Shown here one piece after another: positions 38,201 through 47,639 of a stretch of 64,000 nucleotides of DNA (positions are counted from its first letter, which is position 1; each line of letters opens with the position of its first letter). The translations under genes were made by a program, and so were the position numbers. Below the pieces are notes generated by a model. That model was not told the DNA's origin. It made no database searches and saw only the letters and a list, made by a program, of their open reading frames with translations. Where the stretch lies: NCBI GenBank assembly GCA_023014485.1, contig JAJOZX010002363.1, forward strand, positions 418,501-482,500, read 5' to 3'. Source of the DNA: Bathynomus jamesi. Its lineage: Eukaryota > Arthropoda > Malacostraca > Isopoda > Cirolanidae.

Positions 38201-41172
38201 TTGGTCCCGCTTCCACGACGATACATATACAACTCGAACACCTGCCAACTTCCCATCCTCCGATGAGTGTATCGCATACTTCGAATCAAACGTGGTAGCG
38301 GCTGCGTGCTCTAGCATCCCGCGATCCTCCACCTACCCCCGCGCCCGACGGGTACCTTGGTGGACCCCAGAGTGCACGGAGGCCGTATGCGCCAAGAAGA
38401 CGGCTACTCGACGGTTCTACCGTACGCGACTTCCCATCCATCGCACGGAGATGCAGCGGGCCAGGGCCATCGCCCGCCGCACAATGAAGACAGCGCGCCG
38501 AGCTTCTTGGCGTGCCTTTGTATCCGGTGTCACCACCACCACACCTTCGGCTACCATCTGGAAGAAGGTACGGGGCGTCGAGAGGCGACATGTCCCCTCC
38601 CGACCCCCGGTACTCCGGACTAACGACGGACTCCTATACGAGCCAAAATCAGTGGCAAACCATCTAGCCTCTACTTTCGCCGCCGTTTCTTCCTCTGCAG
38701 TTAGCTCCCCGTACCCGCCCCTAAAAATAGCTCCTCTTCACCGTCCATAGACAGCTCCTACAACCAACTGTTCACCATGCGTGAACTACAGGCGGCACTG
38801 GCCTCGCGACGATCCCCTTGTCCTGGCCCGGACGGTATTCCCTACAGCATGATCCAGCACATCCACCCCACCTTACAAAATTTCCTACTAGACCTATACA
38901 ACCGCATATGGATAGAGGGCACCTTTCCCTCCCGGTGGAGGGAGGCCTACGTAATCCCTATCCCCAAACCCGGCAAAGATTCCCTCGATCCCACAAACTA
39001 CAGACCAATCGCCCTAATGTGTTGTGCCTGCAAAATTTTCGAAAAAATGGTCGCGACGCGACTATCGTTCTTCCTCGAAAATAGTAATTCCTTCCCGGCT
39101 ACCCAGTCCGGCTTCAGACAATTTCGATCCACCACTGATCCCCTCCTGCTTCTCAGCCGTGACATACAGAATGCATTCGACAGTGGACAATTCGTCCTAT
39201 CATATTTTTTGACATCCAGAAGGCCTACGACACCACTCATCGGACAATAATCCTTAGACAGCTCCAAAGTCTAGGGCTCGTAGGAGCCATGCCGACCTTC
39301 ATCAGGGGCTTCCTATCCTCCCGAACCTTTAAAGTTCGGGTGGGCTCAGTCCTCTCAGACACTTTCGTGCAGATGGACGGGGTCCCACAGGGAAGCATCC
39401 TCAGTGTTCTATGCTTTTCCATCGTCATGAACACAGTCTCAAAATGCCTTCCACCCAACATCCGTTCTTCCATCTACGCGGATGACCTTGCGATCTACTT
39501 TGCAGGGCGGGAGCCGTCCGTAGTTCAACGGCAAATTCAGCTCGCCATCTACCGGGTGGAAAGGTGGGCGACGTCGGTGGGTTTCCGCCTCTCCACCCCG
39601 AAGTCCAAGTGTATGCTTTTCAGCAGAAGACCCGCAACCCTTCCTGTTCCCTCTGTCACGCTATACGGCAATCCTCTTGAGGTGGTACCCTCCACGCGAT
39701 TTTTGGGCGTGATTCTAGACCGAAGGCTCAACTGGGTTCCTCATATCAAACAACTGAAGCAGTCCCTCCAGCGTCCCCTCGCTCTACTAGATCACCTCTC
39801 CCACACCACATGGGGCGCAGACCGACGCTCTCTCCTTCGTCTTTACACTTCCATGGTCCAGTCGAAGCTGGACTATGGCAGTGTAGTATACGGTTCAGCC
39901 TCCAACACCTGCCTCCGTATCTTGGACCCAGTCCTTAATAGGGGCCTCCGCCTCGCCACTGGTGCTTTCCGCTCTTCTCCAGCCTCCAGCCTTCAAGTGG
40001 ATTGCAATTACCTCCCTCTCGCCCTCCGACGGCGTCTGCTCCTCATGAGGACATACCTCCGTGCACAGAGACTACCCTCTTCGCTTGTATGCGCGGCGAT
40101 TTCTGAACTCCCACCCCAGGGACGGAGCTGGCACTTCACTGAAGAGGTCCGCTCTTTCCTTGACTTTCTAACATGCCTGTCCCCTCAATTATCCCCATTT
40201 CATACAACATTTACCCCCCCTGGCTCCTCACCCCTATCAAGTTTGCAGGGACCTGTGTGCTCTACCGAAGAATACAACGAGTGCTACGGTATACAGGTCA
40301 CTTTCCGTGAACATGCAACCCAACATCCGGACACAGCCATTTATACAGATGGTTCCCGTTCGGAGACTGGTGCGGCCGCCTCAGCGGTGATACTGACCCA
40401 ACCACTTTCTCGAGGCGTCAGCTTGCCCCGCGAGACCTCCGTTTTCTCGGCAGAACTTTTCGCGATTAAGGAGGCCCTAGACATAGTGCGCACTCACTCT
40501 GCCAGCTCTTTCGTCATATATTCAGATTCCCAAAGCGCACTTCTCTCCCTAGAGAGATGTAACCCCCCTCATCCGCTCGTCTGTACCATCCAGCAAATTT
40601 TCCATTTTTTAACAGCCTTCCGACACAAGACAATCGCCTTCTGCTGGGTCCCGGCACATGTCGGCATCCAGGGTAACGAGGAGGCGGACCGCACGGCAAA
40701 GTCGGCCTGCTTACTACCGGCCTCCTCCCGGCCTCTTCCTTTCACCGACTTCTTCCCGACTCTCCGCTCCCATTTCCGTTCCATCTGGCAACGGGAATGG
40801 GACCAGGCCACACAAAACAAACTTCATAAGATCAAACCGCAAGTAGGATACTGGGCCTCCTCCTTCCACCGGTCCCGACATAAAGAAGTGATTATAGCCC
40901 GTCTCCGCATAGGACACACACGCATTACTCATGGTCACCTAATGGCTAAATCGCCAGCCCCGCTCTGCCCTACCTGTCATACTCCCATCACTGTCGTACA
41001 TCTACTGGTCGAATGTCCAAACTTGTCCGCTCTTCGTTGTAGATGTTTCCCTCACTTGGCCGAAATTCCCATACCCGAGCGTCTACAATTCATGCTCGCT
41101 GAGGGCCCCCATTTTTCGGAGGAAGCGATTTCCCGTTTCCTCACTTATTCCCACCTGTTTCAACGGGTCTGA
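38148..41172 (+). pseudogene. I-like LINE ORF2: linker, reverse transcriptase and RNase H
   Basis: 38148-38750: basic linker (RRVPWWTPECTEAV). 38777-39250: RT blocks SPCPGPDGIPYSMIQHI, AYVIPIPKPGKD, YRPIALMCCACKIFEKMV. A frameshift near 39215 splits the IQKAYDTT catalytic block. 39289-41172 is one open frame of 627 codons with GVPQGSILSVLCFSIVMN, YADDLAIYF, the thumb, then RNase H (AIYTDGSRSETGAAASAV, ELFAIKEALD, IYSDSQSALLSL, WVPAHVGIQGNEEADRTAK) and a C-terminal CPTCHTPITVVHLLVEC zinc-like motif. The catalytic YADD and RNase H D-E-D residues are intact. Confidence 0.88.
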
Positions 41173-41321
41173 GACCAGGCCCCCATACCACCCCAGTAAC
41201 TGAACACTACATCCCCCCCCTGGTATATCATCCCCAACTCAGTAACACCACTCACCCACTGCCTCGCTGAGATATGTACCACACTAGGTACGAATCGGCG
41301 GTAAAATAAAGTAAAAAAAAA

Positions 41322-41327
41322 AATAAT

Positions 41328-41358
<31 letters not shown>

Positions 41359-41590
41359 GCATATATAACTGCAATGACCGCGCAGTATATAAATGAATAG
41401 AAACGACATAAGTGTTAAGGAACGTTTCTGCACACGAGGAGGAGAGATAACGAATAATGAAAAATGAGGCGAACCGCCTCATTTTTCATTATTCGTTATC
41501 TCTCCTCCTCGTGTGCAGAAACGTTCCTTAACACTTATGTCGTTTCTATTCATTTATATACTGCGCGGTCATTGCAGTTATATGCGCATA
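41322..41590. repeat. Near-perfect palindrome of two head-to-head SINE bodies
   Basis: A (TA)n tract (41322-41358) leads into ATAACTGCAATGACCGCGC...ATGAGGCG, followed after three bases by its near-perfect inverse CGCCTCAT...GCGCGGTCATTGCAGTTAT, arms about 115 bp. A third partial copy of the right arm is the body of the SINE at 41669-41812. I read the palindrome as two 5'-truncated SINE bodies joined head to head. Confidence 0.75.
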
Positions 41591-41668
41591 TTCACGATTT
41601 GCGAGGGTGCCCTCTCAGGGCATTGGTTTCTGCCCTATGTGGGAGAATTTCGATTTGTGATTGAGTGA

Positions 41669-41812
41669 GGTCCGTAGCATAATGGTAGAGCGTCCGACCG
41701 GCAATTGGAAGGCCCTGGGTTCCTGGGCGGTTCGCCTCATTTTTCATTATTCGTTATCTTCCTCCTCGTGTGCAGAAACGTTCCTTAACACTTATGTCGT
41801 TTCTATTCATAT
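41669..41812 (+). mobile_element. tRNA-derived SINE with (AT)n tail
   Basis: The head GGTCCGTAGCATAATGGTAG has a good pol III A box (TAGCATAATGG), and CCTGGGTTCC near 41725 looks like a damaged B box. The body CGCCTCATTTTTCATTATTC to CGTTTCTATTCAT is shared with both arms of the palindrome just upstream. It ends in (AT)n then (GT)n. Confidence 0.65.
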
Positions 41813-41875
41813 ATATATATATATATATGTGTGTGGTGTGTGTGTGTGTGTGTGTGGTGTGTGTGTGTGTGTATA
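41807..41875. repeat. (AT)n/(GT)n compound microsatellite
   Basis: AT repeats to about 41828, then GT repeats with GGTG interruptions to 41875. It is the tail shared by the SINE on the left and the 3' end of the minus-strand LINE on the right. Confidence 0.85.
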
Positions 41876-42049
41876 TACCTTACCTTACAACCTTACAAAG
41901 GTTCCGCGCGATGATTTCTCATTTCGCGAAGGTCAAGCTTGTCGCCCCTCCTCTCGAGTTGGCCTGGTGAAGTAGTGAGTTGGATTCTTGCGCTCTCCAC
42001 CTCACATAGCCAGGTACGCCCGGCTCATCGGGGATTGTTCTGAGCCAGG

Positions 42050-44390
42050 CTAGTCTTTTTTGAAGATTTCCACTGCAACTCCCTTCGTGTTTCTTAGGTC
42101 TTTGGGCGACTGATTAAACAGTTTTGGTCCTCTCACTACAAAACTATTTTCTTTCAGGGTTAAGGATGTTCCCTGTCTCGCCTTCAATTTGGGAATACGA
42201 CACAGTCTACCGCTTCTACTTTCCACTGTTGTTTGGGGAGTTATGGGATTCAGAGTAAGATTAGGGACTAGTTTCTCCATTATTTTCCAAGTGTAAATAA
42301 TGGTGTATCTCTCTCTTCTCCTTTCCAGTGAATATAGGTCTAGTTCTCGTAACCTTTCCCAGTAATTTGGTTCTTTGCACCGATTGATCTTTGCTGTGAA
42401 GCTTCTTTGGATCCCCTCTAGCTGTCTAATGTCTTCTTTTTTATATGGGGATGTTAGGACCGAGCAGTATTCCAATTTGTGTATTATCAGGGTTTTCAGT
42501 AAAGGAATCATTACATTCCTATCCCTTCGTTTAAAGGTTCTCAATATCTGACCCGTTATTCTCTTTGCTCTGTTTACTGCTATCTTATTTTGTGTTTCAA
42601 ATTTCGCATCATCTGTCATTACAACCCCTAAATCTTTTGCTCTGGAAATCTCTGAATTTCCTGTCCATTTGGGGTATAATATTCCATGGACTTTAGGTCT
42701 TCTCTTTTTCCGTACCGTAATAGCTGAAATTTCTCAGTATTAAACTTCATATTGTTGTCTTCCGTCCACTTGTAGATTTTGTTTATGTCGGTTTGTAGAG
42801 ATCGTATGTCTTCTGGGTTTCTTATTTTTCTACTGATCTTTGTGTCATCCCCAAAGGATGTTACTGTGCTGTCTCTGGTAACGTCCTCATCTATGTCAGT
42901 TAGCATGATTATGAAGAATAGTGGAGCTAATACTGTTCTTTGTGGTATCGAGCTGAGGACCTCTGATTCTGATGAAGATACTCCTTGTGCTGTAACGACT
43001 TGCTTCCGCTCGCTAAGGAAATTATATATCCATTTTCCTACTTTTCCTGTTATTCCCATATATTTCAGTTTATGTATTATGATTCCGTGGTCACACTTGT
43101 CGAACGCTTTAGCAAAGTCTGTGTATATAGTACTTCATAGTTTTCATTACTTTCAAGTGAATTAATAATGTTGTTGTAGTGTTCCATTAGTTGTGATAGG
43201 CATGATCTGCCTGACCGAAACCCGTGTTGGTTATCATTGAATTTTTTCTGAGTTTCCAAAAAGTCATAGATTTTCTGTCTAACTATTCTTTCAAATATTT
43301 TAGTGAGATGAGATGTAAGCGACACTGGCCTATAGTTTTTGGCCTCGGATCGATCTCCTCCTTTATATATTGGGACTATGTTCGCGCTCTTCAGGATGCC
43401 CGGTATTTCTCCCGTGTCTAATGATCGTCTCCATATCCAGTATAGGGGCTCAGCGATTGCATTCTTGCAGTTTTTGATCAGTGTGGCATTCCATTTATCC
43501 AGTCCTGCCGCTGAGTGTGTTTTTAGTTTCCCTATGGCTTGTGTAATATCATCCGTCGTAAAGTCGAAATCCGTTGTACTTTCCCCTTGTGGTTCTTCTT
43601 CAAAGAACGCGTTTCTATCGCATATCAATTTGTCAGTTTTTGGGATACTGAAAGATGATTCATACTGAGCTTTTAATATTTCAGATACTTCTGTTAGATC
43701 ATCAGATAAATCACTGTTCTCATTTTTTAAAGGTCCGATAGTCGCATGGTTTTTCGACTTTCTTTTTGCGAAATTATAGAAGTACTTTGAGTTAGCCTTT
43801 ATTGCTTCTATAGCGTCATCTTCTTTTTCTGTATGCTTCTCGATTAGTTCCTGTATGACGACATCGATACTTTGTAGTTTATCATTTAATATTTTTCTGA
43901 TGTTGTTATCTTTACAATTACTTAATTTTGCAGTCACTCTTTTTCTCTTTCGGAACAATGCCCTCTTTTGTCTTTCGAACCTGCTTCTCTTTCCTCTTTG
44001 TTGTATCTTTGGGACATGTTTTTCCACAATTTCTAACGTCTTCTGCTCTAACGTCATTAGCATCTCTTCCGTTGTCTTGGCCTCGAAAATGGTTTTCCAA
44101 TCTATTACTTCCATGCTGGATGTCACATCTTCCCAGTTTATAGCTTTGGAGTGAAAATTAAAAATTTCGAATTTGTTTCTTTCTGTTGTGCGTGTTTTTT
44201 CCTTTCCTGTTGCCTTTATATTAGTTGTTATTTCAATGATGTTGTGGTCTGATATCATAGTTGGGGATATTTCTACATTATCAATTAGATTACTGTTGTT
44301 TGTGAATACCAAATCTAGGCAGTTGTTTTTTCTTGTGTTTTCTGTTATTTCTTGCGTAAACATAAATTCATCAGCTAAAGCTAGTAGCAT
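42050..44390 (-). pseudogene. CCCH-LINE ORF2: RT and C-terminal domain
   Basis: 44390-43077 (437 codons): end of endonuclease (NCLDLVFTNN, ISDHNIIEI), linker, RT blocks HSAAGLDKWNATLIK, ANIVPIYKGGDR, NYRPVSLTSHLTKIFE, QHGFRSGRSCLSQL. A frameshift near 43130 hits the AFDKCDH-like catalytic block. 43059-42628: VLAPLFFIIMLTDID, then FGDDTKISRK, the active site (GDD instead of ADD), and FNTEKFQLL. 42619-42050: NRAKRITGQILRTF, PLLKTLIIHKLEYC, the C-terminal domain. A stop near 42625 separates the last two. Confidence 0.85.
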
Positions 44391-44394
44391 TTTT

Positions 44395-44997
44395 ACCTGC
44401 TCCTGGTCTTCTCGTGTGCCCCCCTTGTCCTGGTGTATACATATATTTTTTTCTATCCTTTTATATTCATGAATGGGAAATTAAAATCACCACAGAGAAA
44501 AATATTTGGGGGAGAGTGTAGATCTTTTACTAAGTTTCTTACTTCTGTAATGGAATCTGAAAATTTTGAAGTTGGCGTGTTGGGGGTCTGTACATTACAA
44601 TTAGTACCATATTTAATTTTTCAATTTTTGCTGCTACACATTCTACGTAGTTGTTTGAGGTACTTATAGCCATTTCTGCTATGTGCCTTTCGCGTGTGTA
44701 AATAGCACATCCTCCTTTACGTCTCACTGGTCTGTCGGCTCGGAGGATGTTATAGTTGTCAATTTGTATTTCTTTTTTGTCAATACAGGACTCACAATTT
44801 TCACAGTTCGCCTGGCAGTCTTTTAAATGAGTTTCCGTGAGGCATGCAAAGTCTGCTCCGGCTTCTTGCATGAGTCCTTTCAGGTATGCAACTTTGTTCG
44901 TGGAATGGTTTGATTTAAGGCCCTGTATGTTGGCTAGGATTATTTTTATTTTTTCTCTTTCTTTTTCGCATACAGGTGGTTCCGCTTTGTTTACCAA
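44395..44997 (-). pseudogene. CCCH-LINE ORF2: APE endonuclease
   Basis: The open part 44997-44539 reads IKIILANIQGLKSNH, ADFACLTETHLKD, RKGGCAIYTR and VLIVMYRPPT. After a frame change the GDFNFPIHEYKR block follows (about 44500) and leads to the 44390-43077 frame. The first ATG (44997) lies inside ORF1, which ends at 44915, so ORF1 and ORF2 overlap by 83 bases in different frames. Confidence 0.82.
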
Positions 44998-45595
44998 TGG
45001 GGTGCCGGTTTCGTTGCCTTGTGGTCCTCCGAGAATTTACCTCTTTCTGTTCCCTCGTTGCGTTCCTTTGAGGGTGGTGGTATCGGCATTTTTTTTCGTA
45101 TTTGCAACTCCCATATCTTTCATAAGTGTTGCAGACCGTAAGATGGTGGAACATGCATTTCTTATCAAACTTGCAGTATCCACTTGTGTAATGCATTTTG
45201 CATAATGTGGGATGTGCATATATGCATTGCCCATCCCGATATCTGCAGTTTCCTTTCGCGTAGTATTTGCATACGATATTTTCTACGCTTCTGCTTTCTT
45301 TCTTATTATTTTCCAAGGTCTTAGTTTTGGCATTATCATTATTTTTCTTTGGCTGTTTATTTTCTACGTTTTTAGTTATTACCTTTTTATCATTTCGCTC
45401 GTTGGACTGTTTGTCTACTTTGCCACTTTTACTTATTTCTTTCCTTTCATCTATGTCTTCCTTCTGTATTATATTGTTTATATCGTTATTTGTTATTAAA
45501 TTGTTGTTCGTTATTATGCTGTTATTCGTTATTTCGTCTTCTCTCTCATCCACCCTGTTTTTCGTTGGGACCATTCCGGACCCATGTGTCCCCAT
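44915..45595 (-). CDS. LINE ORF1 with three CCCH zinc fingers
   Basis: 226 codons. The first 110 residues are Asn/Lys/Glu-rich and probably disordered (TNNSIITNNN, DINNIIQKED). Then three consecutive C-x8-C-x5-C-x3-H fingers: CKYYAKGNCRYRDGQCIYAH, CKMHYTSGYCKFDKKCMFHH and CNTYERYGSCKYEKKCRYHH. The tail is strongly basic (RRTTRQRNRH, MRKRKRKNKNN). CCCH fingers bind RNA in host proteins, so an RNA-packaging role for the LINE transcript is a reasonable inference. Most LINE ORF1 proteins use CCHC knuckles, RRMs, coiled coils or esterases. The ATG overlaps the stop of the preceding frame (TAATG). Confidence 0.75.
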   Translation of the reverse strand: MGTHGSGMVPTKNRVDEREDEITNNSIITNNNLITNNDINNIIQKEDIDERKEISKSGKVDKQSNERNDKKVITKNVENKQPKKNNDNAKTKTLENNKKESRSVENIVCKYYAKGNCRYRDGQCIYAHPTLCKMHYTSGYCKFDKKCMFHHLTVCNTYERYGSCKYEKKCRYHHPQRNATREQKEVNSRRTTRQRNRHPIGKQSGTTCMRKRKRKNKNNPSQHTGP

Positions 45596-45864
45596 TATTT
45601 CATTCTTTTTGTAACTTTTGAGTCTGCTATCTCCATTTCTTTAAAGACCGCGAAAGAATTTACGGTCTGTGTACATGCGCCACATAGAAATTTGATCCCC
45701 GCGACGTGTTTCGCGTTCGAGACAAGAGTTATTTCCCTGTCATTCCAATTCATGCAGTTAAAGTCGTTTAATCGTTGGTAGAAATCATATCTAATCGCTA
45801 GGCTTTCCGTTGTTACTAAATTGCACAAATTACAGATTAAGTGAGAATTTGGACCCATATCCAT
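45595..45864 (-). CDS. Small upstream LINE ORF with CxxC pairs
   Basis: 89 codons, MDMGPNSHLICNLCNLVTTE ... NDFNCMNWNDREITLV ... GIKFLCGACTQTVNSFAVF. Two CxxC pairs (CNLC and CGAC) could bind one zinc. Unrecognised otherwise. It may be an N-terminal domain of ORF1 separated by a frame change, or a separate ORF coupled to ORF1 by the overlapping TAATG. Confidence 0.5.
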   Translation of the reverse strand: MDMGPNSHLICNLCNLVTTESLAIRYDFYQRLNDFNCMNWNDREITLVSNAKHVAGIKFLCGACTQTVNSFAVFKEMEIADSKVTKRMK

Positions 45865-46260
45865 GCTATTCCTTAATTAGCGTAAGAAGAAATACCCACA
45901 CAAATTCTTTATTTATTTATTTTTATTCCTGTTTCTTTCCTTTCGATGGTCGAGGGTATTTCGAGGGTTTTCTGACCTTTGCGTTTTATGACCTTTTTCC
46001 TGCTTTGTTTCAAACTTTCTCGAATGCCAACCGTATTTCGTTTTGAATATATACGTTAAAATTGGTGATAAATTATGTAAACTGTATTGCACTTTCTTAA
46101 GTTTAATGAATTTCACTTTATAATTTATATGCACGGATTCACTGATACTTTATACACTTTCGGGTGCAAACAGAATAAACCGCCGAGTAGATTATTCCCT
46201 TCTAATTTGGGTGTTAAATAGAGAAAGCAAAACAACACGTCCACTCACCACTGGGTACAA

Positions 46261-47109
46261 GCAACAATATATATATATATATGCTGAGAGAGAGACTTTT
46301 TCTTGAAGGTACTCAATGAGTAACTTCTCAGTGTTGCTTAACCTTCTCTTCTGTAATCTTCGTGCATCAACCAGTATCGGTCGTACTCACTTTGTGTCGT
46401 CGTTCCTTACTGACTCGTCTGTTTGGCTGCTCAAAAGGCAGATGGAATAAATTTTTTGATTGGTGGTTAGGACTTAGGCATACAAGTGTGTGGTACCATT
46501 TCGTGTGCCACATAAAGCTTCTCTCACTGTACGTGCATCACTTTCATTTAATTGTACAATTCAAATTTAGTGTTCTATCATCACAATGATAACGCTGGGG
46601 ATAGGGGATTTAAAGAATTCCCACGTGGTCCCAGTCAGGCGACCATATTTTTACTTATTCGAGGGCCGTGGCCGGGAAAGGAAATTAAGGTCGGTGAAGG
46701 AAATTGAACATAGACTTTCTAACCGGAAGAAAAGCATCAAAGGAAAACAATTTAATATCAGTTAGGCACATCAATTTATATTATGTTTATTGCCTAAATC
46801 ACAACGAAAGAAACATGTTTTTAAAAGCAATAAAAATACCATAAATTGGGTGAAATTATTTTATATCAACATCATTTTATATTATATTTATTTTTGATAA
46901 TATTAGAACTGTACTTTGAACAAATCCAGAGGCAAGGGAGCTTTTTTCTCCTTGGCAACCCTAAAGTTCCTAACATTCAAAAGCTTCCTTTGTACTTGAG
47001 AAGGGACACTAGTGGTTCTTAAGAAATAAAGTTAGTTATTTCTAAAAAGTTGTTTTCTTAACAAAGAAAAGTTATGTTGTTAATAAGATATATTATAAAA
47101 AGCAAATTT
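46261..47109. other. No gene seen; short (AT)n at 46267-46283
   Basis: AT-rich with a few short frames lacking domains. The segment 46600-47100 could be 5' untranslated sequence of the LINE beginning near 47110, but I see nothing diagnostic. Confidence 0.35.
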
Positions 47110-47228
47110 TTTAAATCGTCATTTCCGGTAGATTCTCGAGGAAGGAAATTGAAATTCCTGTAAGAATATGGTTCCCTGGTTCCAGCGTGTTGTAAAAAGC
47201 GACTGAAAATAAGGGACGGGTGCAGGGT

Positions 47229-47480
47229 TAGGCCTGTTCAAAAATCAACTTTTTCTTATTTTCATAGGTTTCTGTACATTTTCCCATGCTTTTTGACCTG
47301 AAAAAGCCGAAAATCACAACTATTTTGACCTAGGATGTTGGGAAGCATTGCCGCATGGAGCTTTAAATTTTCTGCCTTGAAATCGGCCAAAGCGCCAATT
47401 CCGGGGTCCCTTGAATTATGTTTTGCACTTTAACTTTGATCTAAACAAGATAGAGCAACAAATTAGGTATCAAATGAAAG
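47229..47480. repeat. Left long terminal inverted repeat
   Basis: Matches the reverse complement of 50413-50666. Shared blocks include CTTTTTGACCTGAAAA, GCATGGAGCTTTAA, GAAATCGGCCAAA and AAGATAGAGCAACAAA. Differences are scattered substitutions and small indels. Confidence 0.85.
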
Positions 47481-47489
47481 AGCATAAAA

Positions 47490-47532
47490 TTAATAAATAA
47501 TAATAAAATAATAATAATAATAATAAATAAAT

Positions 47533-47619
<87 letters not shown>

Positions 47620-47625
47620 TATCTA
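47490..47625. repeat. (AAT)n microsatellite next to the left TIR
   Basis: Almost pure AAT/AATA repeats. Tyrosine- or isoleucine-run frames on the minus strand here are artefacts. Confidence 0.9.
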
Positions 47626-47639
47626 TCATTTTTCAGGAA

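Larger units (their letters stand above)
34650..41330 (+). mobile_element. I-like LINE, nearly full length
   Basis: A GC-rich, CT-rich 5' region (34650-35300), ORF1 with three zinc knuckles (to 37297), ORF2 with endonuclease, RT and RNase H (37497-41172), a short 3' UTR and a tail AAAAAAAAATAATATATA. RNase H at the end of ORF2 points to the I superclade. Base composition is far more GC-rich than the AT-rich flanks. Frameshifts at about five places; the last 627 codons are uninterrupted. Confidence 0.88.
41876..46260 (-). mobile_element. CR1/Jockey-like LINE with CCCH zinc-finger ORF1
   Basis: Read on the minus strand: 5' region (to about 45870), a small cysteine-containing ORF (45864-45595), ORF1 with three CCCH fingers (45595-44915), then ORF2 with endonuclease (from 44997) and reverse transcriptase to about 42050, a 3' UTR, and a microsatellite tail at 41875. 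AT-rich, unlike the neighbouring I-like LINE. A few frame breaks in ORF2 only. Clade uncertain: RT and C-terminal blocks look CR1-like. Confidence 0.85.

Noticed and set aside
41252..41975. Several overlapping open frames with shared sequence
   Set aside because: They are readings of the SINE palindrome and AT/GT microsatellites in both orientations.
47441..47629. Tyrosine/isoleucine-rich open frame on the minus strand
   Set aside because: It is a translation of the (AAT)n microsatellite.
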